NCBI GenBank assembly: GCA_947523045.1
Contig: CANNUR010000061.1
Span: forward strand, 1 to 13,680
DNA length: 13,680 nt
Direction of reading: 5' to 3'
From: an uncultured Prosthecobacter sp.
GTDB taxonomy: Bacteria; Verrucomicrobiota; Verrucomicrobiia; Verrucomicrobiales; Verrucomicrobiaceae
Shown piece by piece: positions 6,531-13,326 of this stretch (position 1 is the stretch's first letter; each line of letters begins with the position of its first letter). Position numbers and translations under genes: made by a program. The notes under the pieces were generated by a model, which was given only the letters and a program-made list of their open reading frames with translations, searched no databases and was not told where the DNA came from.

Positions 6531-7343
6531 ATGACCCTGAACTTCACCAAGATGAATGGCGCCGGCAATGACTTCGTCATGCTGGACAACCGCCACCTCG
6601 GCCTTGCCCTCTCGCGCGAGCAGATCGCGCGCCTCTGCGACCGCCACCGTGGCATCGGTGCCGACGGCCTGCTCTGTGTCGAGCCGGCGGAAGGGCAGGG
6701 CGACTTCAAGATGCGCTATTACAATGCCGACGGCGGCGAGGCCGAGATGTGCGGCAACGGCGCGCGCTGCTTCGGTCGCTTCGTCAACCGTCTGCATCAC
6801 GACGAGCTCAGCTTCGTGCAGTTTGAGACCCTGGCCGGCCTGATTTCCGCCGAGTTTGAAGGCGAACAGGTGCGCATCAACATGAGTGCGCCGCACAGTT
6901 TGAAGCTGGCCCAGGAACTCACGGTTGCCGGTCAAACCCTGACCGTGCACAGCATCAACACCGGTGTGCCGCACGCCGTGGTGCTGGTCGACGACCTGGA
7001 GAGCGTGCCGGTGCGCGAGTGGGGAGCCGCCCTGCGTTACCACGAGGCCTTTGCGCCGAAGGGCACCAACGCCAACTTCGTGCAGGTGCTCGGCCTCGAC
7101 TGCATTGCCATCCGCACGTACGAGCGCGGTGTCGAGGATGAGACGCTTGCCTGTGGCACCGGCATGGTGGCCTCTGCGCTGATCCACCACGAGTTGACGG
7201 GCGTGCCCAGTCCGGTGGCGGTCACGGTCCGGGGCGGCGACACCCTGCGTGTTGGCTTCGAGGAGACTGCGCCGCACGAATACAGCAGTGTCACCCTGCT
7301 CGGTCCGGCGGACGTGGTTTTCCAGGGCACCGTCGAAATCTGA
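6531..7343 (+). CDS. dapF: Diaminopimelate epimerase
   Basis: 270 residues, typical length. It interconverts LL- and meso-diaminopimelate, the last step before lysine and the supplier of the peptidoglycan cross-linking residue. The two catalytic cysteines of this cofactor-independent epimerase are present: Cys74 in MCGNGARC and Cys208 in ACGTGMV. The N-terminal KMNGAGNDFV (7-16), DRHRGIGADG (37-46) and YYNADGGEAEMCGNG regions match the family, as does the second-half FAPKGTNANFVQV. It starts 13 nt after the trpA stop, so the two are probably on one transcript. No Shine-Dalgarno is visible; the ATG follows CCTCCCACTCCC. Low-complexity or missing segments are not seen. Confidence 0.96.
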   Translation: MTLNFTKMNGAGNDFVMLDNRHLGLALSREQIARLCDRHRGIGADGLLCVEPAEGQGDFKMRYYNADGGEAEMCGNGARCFGRFVNRLHHDELSFVQFETLAGLISAEFEGEQVRINMSAPHSLKLAQELTVAGQTLTVHSINTGVPHAVVLVDDLESVPVREWGAALRYHEAFAPKGTNANFVQVLGLDCIAIRTYERGVEDETLACGTGMVASALIHHELTGVPSPVAVTVRGGDTLRVGFEETAPHEYSSVTLLGPADVVFQGTVEI

Positions 7344-7356
7344 GGGTCGGGCGCCT

Positions 7357-7410
7357 GGCCGCTGCAGGCGGCTGCGCAAAGGCCTTGAACTGCGGCAAAA
7401 GCGGCCTTTG
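7357..7410 (+). other. Two hairpins in the dapF-dapA spacer
   Basis: The 150-nt spacer holds two inverted repeats. GCCGC-TGCAG-GCGGC (7358-7372) is a perfect 5-bp stem with a 5-nt loop, extendable by a G-T pair. CAAAGGCC (7377-7384) and GGCCTTTG (7403-7410) form an 8-bp stem with an 18-nt loop. Neither is followed directly by a T-run. They may partly terminate transcription, stabilise the upstream mRNA, or be part of a dapA leader. I do not recognise a lysine riboswitch. Confidence 0.4.
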
Positions 7411-7493
7411 GTCGGAGTTTCGGCTCGATCGATGTGCCGGCTCCGGCCGTGCGGCGTCGCTTGCGCTTCCCCAGCCCGTTTTTTTCCACCCCC

Positions 7494-8372
7494 ATGTTCG
7501 CCGGCACCCACACCGCCATCGTTACCCCCTTTCGCAACGGCCAGATCGACGAGGAGTCGCTCAAGCGGCTCGTGGATTTCCAGTTCGACAACGGCGTCAC
7601 CGGCGTCGTGCCCTGCGGCACCACGGGCGAGTCGCCGACCCTCGACTACGAGGAGCATGATCGTGTCGTTCGCCTGACGATCGAGTATGCGCGCGGCCGC
7701 GGCATCGTCATGGCCGGCACCGGCGCCAACAGCACGCGTGAGGCCGTGGCCCTGACCCAGGCGGCCGAGGCGGCCGGAGCAACGGCTTCGCTGCAGGTGG
7801 CACCCTACTACAACAAGCCGACGCCCGAGGGGCTGTTCCAGCATTTCAAGGCGGTGGCCCAGAGCACCTCGCTGCCGATCATGTTGTACAGCATTCCCGG
7901 CCGCTGCGGCATTGAGATCGGTCTGGATGTGCTGGAGCGACTGGTCGCGGCCTGCCCGAACATCCGCGCCATCAAGGAGGCCGGTGGCAATCCGGAGCGG
8001 GTCAGCCAGATGCGCCAGATCCTGCCGTCGAGTTTCGAGATCCTGTCCGGCGACGACGGACTGACGCTGCCCTTCATGTCGGTGGGCGGTGTCGGCATTG
8101 TCAGCGTTGCCTCGAACGTCATCCCGCGTCAGATCAGCGACATGGTCAAGCTGGCGCTGCAGGGGGATTACGCCGGCGCGCGCGTGCTGCACGAGCAGTA
8201 TTACCCGCTGTTTGCCGCCTTCCTCAAGCTCGCCACCAATCCGATCCCGGTGAAGACCGCGATGGCCCTGGCGGGTCACTGCACGGATGAGCTGCGCCTG
8301 CCGCTGGTGCCGATGGAAGCCGCCAAGGTGGCGGAGTTGAAGGCCGTGCTCAGCAAGCTTGGTCTGATCTGA
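7494..8372 (+). CDS. dapA: 4-hydroxy-tetrahydrodipicolinate synthase
   Basis: 292 residues, the same length as E. coli DapA. It condenses pyruvate with aspartate semialdehyde, the first committed step to diaminopimelate and lysine. The Schiff-base lysine is Lys161 in IKEAGG. The proton-relay residues correspond to Thr43 (GTTGES), Tyr106 (PYYNKPT) and Tyr132 (LYSIPGRCG), with Arg137 placed for substrate carboxylate binding. The frame is open from a GTG-type codon at 7434, but the protein family begins at MFAGTHTAIVTPF, so the ATG at 7494 was used. In front of it is a long pyrimidine tract (seven T, then CCACCCCC) in place of a Shine-Dalgarno. It follows dapF after a 150-nt spacer with hairpins. 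The TGA ends at 8372, one base from the last base of the convergent rsmA-NUDIX gene. Confidence 0.96.
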   Translation: MFAGTHTAIVTPFRNGQIDEESLKRLVDFQFDNGVTGVVPCGTTGESPTLDYEEHDRVVRLTIEYARGRGIVMAGTGANSTREAVALTQAAEAAGATASLQVAPYYNKPTPEGLFQHFKAVAQSTSLPIMLYSIPGRCGIEIGLDVLERLVAACPNIRAIKEAGGNPERVSQMRQILPSSFEILSGDDGLTLPFMSVGGVGIVSVASNVIPRQISDMVKLALQGDYAGARVLHEQYYPLFAAFLKLATNPIPVKTAMALAGHCTDELRLPLVPMEAAKVAELKAVLSKLGLI

Positions 8373-8373
8373 A

Positions 8374-9711
8374 TCAGCGTCCGCGCCAGGCCCGCCAGCA
8401 GGAGACGAAGCCCTTGGCAAAGTCCTGCGGGCGTTCCTGCACCCAGGCGTCGACCAGTTCCGGGGCGAACCATTCGCCGCAGGCGATCTCCTCGGGCGGG
8501 CAGCGCATCGGGCCGTCGTGACGGGCGAGGCGCAGCTCGACGAATTCAAAGTCGGTGTGCGTCCCGGCCGGCAGTTCGGCGGCAAGTTCGGTCGAGTTCA
8601 CCTCAATGCCGTTTTCCTCGCGAACCTCGCGGATGGCGCAATCGGCGTAGCTCTCGCCGGCGTCGAGGTGGCCGGCGGCGCTGCTGTCCCACTTGAGCGG
8701 GGCGACGTCCTTGAGGTGCGAGCGTTTTTGCAGGAAGACCTCGCCGCGGCGGTTGATGACAAAGATGTGCACGGCGCGGTGCAGCAGGCCACGGGCATGG
8801 ACCTCGCCGCGGGTGAGCTGGCCGGTGACCTCGTTGCGCTCGTTGACGACGTCGAACAGCTCGGAAGCTTTCTGGCCGGCGTCGGCCTGCAGGCGCTGTT
8901 CGTACCAGCGGGTCAGGCGAACCCACTCCTCGAGGGGCAGTTCCTCGGCGCGCATGGAGGCCGGTCGGGCCAGCGCGTCCGCGAGGGCCTGCCAGCCGCC
9001 GGGCGGTTCGGGAAGCAGGTTTTTCAGTTGTTTGCGGCGCTGGCTGAAGCCCATGCGCACCAGGCGGTCGAACTGGCGGCGGTCGCAGACCGGCAGGCTG
9101 GCGGGATCGCGCGGGGTCAGGCGCACGACAGCGCTGTCGACCTTCGGCCGCGGCTTGAAGACGTCGGGCGGCACGATGCGCAGCAGTTCGACGTTCCAGT
9201 CCTTCTGCACGAGCACGGAGAGGGCGCCGTAGCCGTCCTCGCCGGCGCGTGCGGCCAGGCGCTGGCAGACCTCCTTTTGCAGCATGAAGACCGCACGCGT
9301 CACCGGGGTGGGCGGGGTCAGCAGGCGCTTGAGGATCTCGCCGCCGACCGAGTACGGCAGGTTGCCGACGACGCGCACATCGCCGTGGCGGTACCAGGGG
9401 CGCAGATCGACGCGTGTGGCGTCGGCGTGCAGCACCTCGACGTCCGCACGGCCGGCGAAGCGTTCGGCGAGCTGCGGGGCGAGTTCGTTGTCCTTTTCAA
9501 TGAGCAGCAGTCGCTGGGGCCGGCCCTGCAGGTGCTCGGTCATGGCGCCGAGGCCGGGGCCGGGTTCGACGACCAGGGCGGCGCCATCCGGCTCGACCTG
9601 GTCGGCGATCCAGCGCGCCATCTGCGGATCGACCAGGAAGTTCTGGCCGAGACTTTTGCGCGGGCTGACCTCCCGGCCGGCGATGACCTGGCGTTTTCCG
9701 GTTCTGCTCAT
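8374..9711 (-). CDS. rsmA: RsmA (16S rRNA adenine dimethyltransferase) fused to a C-terminal NUDIX hydrolase domain
   Basis: One uninterrupted 445-residue frame with two full domains. Residues 1-270 are RsmA/KsgA, which dimethylates two adjacent adenines near the 3' end of 16S rRNA during 30S maturation. It has SLGQNFLVDP (20-29), the SAM-binding EPGPGLGAMT (49-58), the catalytic NLPY (117-120) and FKPRPKVDSAVVRL (185-198). Ordinary RsmA proteins end near here. After a short linker (about 271-283), residues 284-445 form a NUDIX domain of the YfcD/Idi-like type: ELFDVVNERNEVTGQ, the GLLHRAVH segment, then a complete Nudix box from Gly347 to Ile369 (G-x5-E-x7-RE-V-REENG-I). Nudix enzymes hydrolyse nucleoside diphosphate-linked substrates; the substrate here is unknown. 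The ATG at 9711 was chosen because no nearer upstream start exists and family homology starts at once. The stop lies 1 nt from that of dapA; upstream, a 96-nt spacer separates it from a divergent membrane protein gene. Confidence 0.9.
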   Translation of the reverse strand: MSRTGKRQVIAGREVSPRKSLGQNFLVDPQMARWIADQVEPDGAALVVEPGPGLGAMTEHLQGRPQRLLLIEKDNELAPQLAERFAGRADVEVLHADATRVDLRPWYRHGDVRVVGNLPYSVGGEILKRLLTPPTPVTRAVFMLQKEVCQRLAARAGEDGYGALSVLVQKDWNVELLRIVPPDVFKPRPKVDSAVVRLTPRDPASLPVCDRRQFDRLVRMGFSQRRKQLKNLLPEPPGGWQALADALARPASMRAEELPLEEWVRLTRWYEQRLQADAGQKASELFDVVNERNEVTGQLTRGEVHARGLLHRAVHIFVINRRGEVFLQKRSHLKDVAPLKWDSSAAGHLDAGESYADCAIREVREENGIEVNSTELAAELPAGTHTDFEFVELRLARHDGPMRCPPEEIACGEWFAPELVDAWVQERPQDFAKGFVSCWRAWRGR

Positions 9712-9807
9712 GGTCCCACATGGCACCGCCGCCGGGGCGCTGGCAAGGGCGAAGCGGATGTTCGTCGTTGATTCGCCGGCCGGAAGCGGCAGGGTGGCGG
9801 CCTTTCC

Positions 9808-10398
9808 ATGCTGAAGGAACTGCACGACTACCTTTATCACCTCGAGCCGGAGGGCGGCCTGCCGCTGAAGGGCACCGGCGTGGCACTCGGCCTGTTGCTG
9901 CTGGCCAAGCATGCCTGGGCCTGGCGCAACGCCGAGCGGGCGCAGGCCTTTTTGCGCGCCTTTCCGCGCAACTACGCCTGGGGTGCCGGCCTGCTGACGC
10001 TGAGCTTCTTCTGGAGCATGATGTGCCTGGCCAACATCGACATGGGTGAGTTCTTCTTCCTGCGGAAGTGGTTTCTCATGCTGGTGCCGATCGCCTTTGT
10101 GTTGGTGCTGGTGCATGTGAAGGAGTTCCTCGCGGTGCGCGCCTTGGGGTCGCTGTTGCTGCTCGCCGCCGGCCCCGTGCTGTGCGCGGCCTTCCTGCAG
10201 CCGCAGGTCACGCGGCTGCTGCTGCCGGCTCTCGCCTACGTCTGGATCCTGGTCGGCATGTTCTTTGTCGGCATGCCCTTCCTGATGCGCGACTGGATCC
10301 ACTGGCTGCTCGCCAAGCCGGTGCGCTGGAACGCCGCCGTTTGGGCCGGCATGATCTACGGTGCCGTGCTGCTGCTGCTGGCGCTGACCACCTACTGA
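9808..10398 (+). CDS. Uncharacterised six-helix membrane protein
   Basis: 196 residues, a family I do not recognise. Six hydrophobic segments can be seen at about 22-38, 56-75, 86-104, 108-128, 136-157 and 174-193. A short loop between segments 2 and 3 carries NIDMGEFFFLRKW, with charged residues next to aromatic ones. There is no signal peptide beyond the first helix and no catalytic motif that I can name. The N-terminal HDYLYHLEPEGGLPLKG is soluble. The ATG at 9808 is preceded by CTTTCC; AGGGTGG at 9791-9797 is a possible weak ribosome site. Its TGA is followed after 3 nt by the start of a GT9 glycosyltransferase gene, so the two are probably translated from one message, and the protein may act with that enzyme in envelope glycan or LPS synthesis. 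That link is inferred from position only. Confidence 0.75.
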   Translation: MLKELHDYLYHLEPEGGLPLKGTGVALGLLLLAKHAWAWRNAERAQAFLRAFPRNYAWGAGLLTLSFFWSMMCLANIDMGEFFFLRKWFLMLVPIAFVLVLVHVKEFLAVRALGSLLLLAAGPVLCAAFLQPQVTRLLLPALAYVWILVGMFFVGMPFLMRDWIHWLLAKPVRWNAAVWAGMIYGAVLLLLALTTY

Positions 10399-10401
10399 GC
10401 C

Positions 10402-11340
10402 ATGGCGGCGGGCGGGCGCGTGCTGGTCATCCGCGGCGGTGCGGTGGGCGATTTCATCCTCACCCTGCCGGCCCTGCGCCTGCTGCGCGAGGCGCTGCCG
10501 GACAACCAGGTCGAGGTGCTCGGCTATCCCGGCATCAGTGCGCTGGCGGTGGCGGCGGGGCTGGCCGACCGCACCCGCGCCCTCGAGCATGGCGGCATGG
10601 CACGGTTGTTTGCGCGCGGGGCCGCCATTGATCCGGAGTTGGCGGCCTACCTGGCCGGTTTCAATCTGGTCCTCAGCTACCTCTACGATCCCGACGGCAT
10701 TTTTCGCGACAACCTCGCGCGTGCCGGGGTCAAGACCCTGATCGAGTGTCCGCACCAGGTGTTGCCGGGGCAGGGGCATGCCGCCCTTCAGCTGGCCCGG
10801 TCGCTGGAGCGGTTGGCGCTGTTTTTGGAGGACAGCGACTGGCGCCGGCCGTTTTTCCCGCGCCGTGCCCCGCAGGGCGATGAGCCGGTCATCGCCCTGC
10901 ATCCCGGCAGCGGTTCCGAGCGCAAGAACTGGCCGCTGGAACGCTGGCTGGAGGTGGCCGCCGGCTTGCGCGCCGGCGGGTGCCGCGTGGTGTTTGTCAC
11001 CGGCGAGGCCGAGGAGGCGCGGGGGCAGTTGGCGCCGATTGCGGCCGGCTGGGAGGTCTGGCATCAGCGTCCCCTGCCTGAGCTGGCCGGCTTGCTGGGC
11101 GGGTGCAGCGGGTTTTTGGGGCACGACAGTGGCATGTCCCATCTGGCGGCGGCCTGTGGCTTGCCCTGCCTGCTGCTGTTTGGCCCCACCGACCCCGAAG
11201 TCTGGGCGCCGCCGCAGGCGGGGGTGCGCGTGCTGCGTGCTGCGGCGGGTGATTTGGCGGCGCTTGCGGTCGGTGAAGTCGCGGCTGCCGCCGGGCGATG
11301 GCTGGGAGAAATCCGTCTCCAGGCCAAGACCATCTTGTGA
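10402..11340 (+). CDS. Glycosyltransferase family 9 protein (ADP-heptose:LPS heptosyltransferase family)
   Basis: 312 residues with the two-Rossmann (GT-B) layout of family GT9. The N-terminal domain opens with VLVIRGGAVGDFILTLPALR (8-27), the conserved glycine loop near the acceptor site. The C-terminal donor-binding domain has HPGSGSERKNWP (167-178), GHDSGMSHLAAACG (240-253) and LFGPTDPEVW (259-268), all GT9 signatures. Members add heptose to the inner core of lipopolysaccharide at the cytoplasmic face of the inner membrane; many relatives act on other sugars, so the exact donor and acceptor are not assigned. A signal peptide is absent. It starts 3 nt after the membrane protein gene and ends 28 nt before the adenylate kinase gene. 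Length is slightly short for WaaC/WaaF (about 320-350 residues) and no single heptosyltransferase type is clearly indicated. Confidence 0.88.
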   Translation: MAAGGRVLVIRGGAVGDFILTLPALRLLREALPDNQVEVLGYPGISALAVAAGLADRTRALEHGGMARLFARGAAIDPELAAYLAGFNLVLSYLYDPDGIFRDNLARAGVKTLIECPHQVLPGQGHAALQLARSLERLALFLEDSDWRRPFFPRRAPQGDEPVIALHPGSGSERKNWPLERWLEVAAGLRAGGCRVVFVTGEAEEARGQLAPIAAGWEVWHQRPLPELAGLLGGCSGFLGHDSGMSHLAAACGLPCLLLFGPTDPEVWAPPQAGVRVLRAAAGDLAALAVGEVAAAAGRWLGEIRLQAKTIL

Positions 11341-11368
11341 CAGGCGTGTGACGTGCTATGCGTGTTGC

Positions 11369-12001
11369 ATGTCAGCTCCCGTTTCCCCCCGTTTTCGCAC
11401 CCTCCTCATCCTCGGCGCTCCCGGCAGCGGCAAGGGCACCCAGGGCATGGTTCTGGGCAAAATCCCGCGCTTCCACCACTTGGCCTGCGGCGATGTCTTC
11501 CGCTCTCTCGACACCCGCACCCCGCTTGGCCAGAAGTTCGTCGAGTATTCAAGCCGCGGTGAACTGGTGCCGGACGACGTCACCGTCCAGCTCTGGCGCG
11601 CCAACATCAAGCAGCGGGTCGAAAGTCACAACTTCAAGCCGGAGATCGATTTTCTCGTGCTCGACGGCATCCCGCGCAATGTCGAGCAGGCGAAGCACAT
11701 GGAGGCTGACATCGAGGTGTTGAAGGTGTTCCACCTGTCCTGCCCGGATCGCACCGAGCTGGCCCGACGCCTGCGCAAGCGCGCGCTCAAGGACAATCGC
11801 TTCGATGATGCCAGCGAGACCGTCATCCAGAACCGCTTCGCCACCTACGAGGCTGAGACCAAGCCCATTCTCGACTACTACTCCGGCGATCGCATCGTCG
11901 AGATCGATGCCAGCCAGTCTCCCGCCAAGGTGCTCTACGACATTCTTGGGCATGTCATGCGCCTGGAGGCCTGGCAGCAGGTCGAGAAGATGAAGGCCTG
12001 A
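11369..12001 (+). CDS. adk: Adenylate kinase / nucleoside monophosphate kinase, short-LID type
   Basis: 210 residues. It transfers phosphate between ATP and a nucleoside monophosphate, most likely AMP, in the cytoplasm. The P-loop GAPGSGKGT spans 16-24. Other marks are the NMP-binding ACGDVFR (39-45), RGELVPDD (63-70), LDGIPRNVEQ (98-107, the LDGFPR motif with Ile for Phe) and RFDDASETVIQNRF (144-157). Between RLRKR and RFDD there is no zinc-finger-like LID insertion, so this is the short-LID form. The C-terminal tail from about residue 193 (GHVMRLEAWQQVEKMKA) does not look like the common family end. The open frame runs far upstream into the GT9 gene; the ATG at 11369 was chosen because homology begins just after it. 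It lies 28 nt after the GT9 gene and 14 nt before fmt. A CMP or UMP kinase-like specificity is possible but less likely. Confidence 0.85.
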   Translation: MSAPVSPRFRTLLILGAPGSGKGTQGMVLGKIPRFHHLACGDVFRSLDTRTPLGQKFVEYSSRGELVPDDVTVQLWRANIKQRVESHNFKPEIDFLVLDGIPRNVEQAKHMEADIEVLKVFHLSCPDRTELARRLRKRALKDNRFDDASETVIQNRFATYEAETKPILDYYSGDRIVEIDASQSPAKVLYDILGHVMRLEAWQQVEKMKA

Positions 12002-12015
12002 GGCCGTGTTCCCGC

Positions 12016-12945
12016 ATGCGTTTGCTCTTCATTGGCACCGGTGACATTGGCCTGCCCAGTCTGGAGTGGCTCATCGCCACGGCCAAACATGAACTGGTCG
12101 GTGTGGTCACCCAGCCCGACAAGCCGGCCGGCCGCCGGCTCGTGCTGACGCCGCCGCAGGTCAAGGTTCGCGCCATGGCCGCCGGACTGCCCGTGTTGCA
12201 GCCGCCGAAAATCCGCCATGCCGTCGAGGAGTTGCGCGCCTTCGGTGCGGATGCCGCGATTGTTGTCGCCTACGGTCAGCTGCTGTCGCCCGAGGTGCTG
12301 CGCGTGCCGCGCTTGGGCTGTCTGAATCTGCATGCCTCGCTGCTGCCACGTCACCGCGGCGCCTCGCCGATCCAGGCGGTGATTCGCGAGGGCGACGCGG
12401 AAACCGGCATGACGGTGATGTACATGGACGAGGGGCTCGACACCGGCGACATCCTGATCATGGAGCGCACGCCGGTGCTGGCCGACGACACCGGCGGCCG
12501 CCTGCACGACCGGCTCGCCGCTCTGGCACCGGTCGCTCTGGAGCGGGCGCTCGACCTGCTGGCGGCCGGCAGCGCCCCGCGTGTGCCTCAGGATTCGGCC
12601 CTGGCCACGCATTGCGGCAAGCTGCGGCGCGAGGATGGCCGGCTCGACTGGTCGCGATCCGCGGTCGAACTGGAGCGCCTGGTGCGCGCCTATGATCCCT
12701 GGCCGGGCACCTTCACCCGCCTCGCGAACGGCGCGGTTTTAAAAGTCCACCGCGCCAGCGTGGCACCGGTTTCGGGTGCAACGGCGGCGCCGGGCGAAGT
12801 GATGGCGGCCGATGCGAAAGCCGGTCTGATCGTTCAGTGCGGCGACGGCTGGCTCCGGCTGGAGGAGGTGCAGGCCGAGGGCGGCCGCCGTTTGCCGGTC
12901 GCCGATTTCCTGCGCGGGCATCCGGTCAGCGCCCGTCTGGGCTGA
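12016..12945 (+). CDS. fmt: Methionyl-tRNA formyltransferase
   Basis: 309 residues, standard length. It formylates Met-tRNA(fMet) with 10-formyl-tetrahydrofolate so that it can start translation. The catalytic triad of the formyltransferase domain is present: Asn104 and His106 in NLHASLLPRHRGASPIQ, and Asp142 in LDTGD (equivalent to Asn106, His108 and Asp144 of E. coli). The N-terminal FIGTGDIGLPSLEWL and TQPDKPAGR match the family. The C-terminal tRNA-binding OB-fold domain covers about 205-305, beginning with the RREDGRLDWSRSA motif and RAYDPWPGTF. It starts 14 nt after the adk stop, with a weak GAGG 12 nt upstream of the ATG. The usual partner def (peptide deformylase) is not adjacent. It ends 11 nt from the end of the convergent ArsC-like gene. 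Confidence 0.96.
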   Translation: MRLLFIGTGDIGLPSLEWLIATAKHELVGVVTQPDKPAGRRLVLTPPQVKVRAMAAGLPVLQPPKIRHAVEELRAFGADAAIVVAYGQLLSPEVLRVPRLGCLNLHASLLPRHRGASPIQAVIREGDAETGMTVMYMDEGLDTGDILIMERTPVLADDTGGRLHDRLAALAPVALERALDLLAAGSAPRVPQDSALATHCGKLRREDGRLDWSRSAVELERLVRAYDPWPGTFTRLANGAVLKVHRASVAPVSGATAAPGEVMAADAKAGLIVQCGDGWLRLEEVQAEGGRRLPVADFLRGHPVSARLG

Positions 12946-12956
12946 TTGGCCGCCGT

Positions 12957-13316
12957 TCAGGTCAGCGCTGTGGCCCAGGCGGCTTCCCTGAAGCCGACGA
13001 GGGTCAATCCGCGCTGCGGATCCTGGGCGAACGGGCGTTTGACCAGGTTGCCGTTGCCGGCAAGCAGGTGCAGGGCCTCGTCGGGGCTCATCGACGGCAG
13101 ACGATCCTTGAGACCGAGGGCGCGGTAGTCCTGGCCGGAGGTGTTGAAGAGCGCGCGCAGGTCGCCGCCGAGATCGTCGAGCGCACGCTGCAGGGCGTCG
13201 AGCGAGGGCGGTTGCTCGCGGATCGGGTGTTCCTCGAAGGCGATGCCCTGGGCGCGCAGCCACTGGACGGCAGCGCGACAGGTCGAGCAGTTGCGGTAGG
13301 TGTGCAGGGTCAGCAT
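12957..13316 (-). CDS. ArsC/Spx/MgsR-family thioredoxin-fold protein
   Basis: 119 residues beginning MLTLHTYRNCSTCRAAVQWL. The CxxC pair (Cys10 and Cys13) lies at the start of the first helix of a thioredoxin-like fold. The later LFNTSGQDYRALGLKDRL and NLVKRPF segments are characteristic of the arsenate reductase (ArsC)/Spx superfamily, where the Arg of the RP motif follows the active-site helix. Small stand-alone members annotated as arsenate reductase-like or Spx/MgsR-like occur in many genomes, usually with unproven function. No ars genes are nearby, so arsenic detoxification is not supported by context. The open frame extends upstream to 13499, but homology starts at the ATG at 13316. The gene is 10 nt downstream of the 115-residue unknown protein gene in the same direction, so they are probably co-transcribed. 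Confidence 0.85.
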   Translation of the reverse strand: MLTLHTYRNCSTCRAAVQWLRAQGIAFEEHPIREQPPSLDALQRALDDLGGDLRALFNTSGQDYRALGLKDRLPSMSPDEALHLLAGNGNLVKRPFAQDPQRGLTLVGFREAAWATALT

Positions 13317-13326
13317 GGCGGTCGTA

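Noticed and set aside
7480..7486. Seven-T run before dapA as a Rho-independent terminator
   Set aside because: No stable stem ends directly before it; the nearest GC hairpin is tens of bases upstream. It fits better as part of the pyrimidine-rich start region.
7344..7493. Lysine riboswitch upstream of dapA
   Set aside because: The spacer is too short and I cannot identify the multi-helix junction of that class; only two simple hairpins are seen.
6501..8585. 694-codon minus-strand frame opposite dapF and dapA
   Set aside because: It is antisense to two genes with complete catalytic residues and has no domain features.
8518..9771. 417-codon plus-strand frame opposite rsmA-NUDIX
   Set aside because: Antisense shadow; the minus-strand product has both RsmA and Nudix motifs intact.
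9712..11142. Upstream extension of the rsmA-NUDIX frame
   Set aside because: It is Gln/Arg/His-rich antisense of the membrane protein and GT9 genes; RsmA homology starts at 9711.
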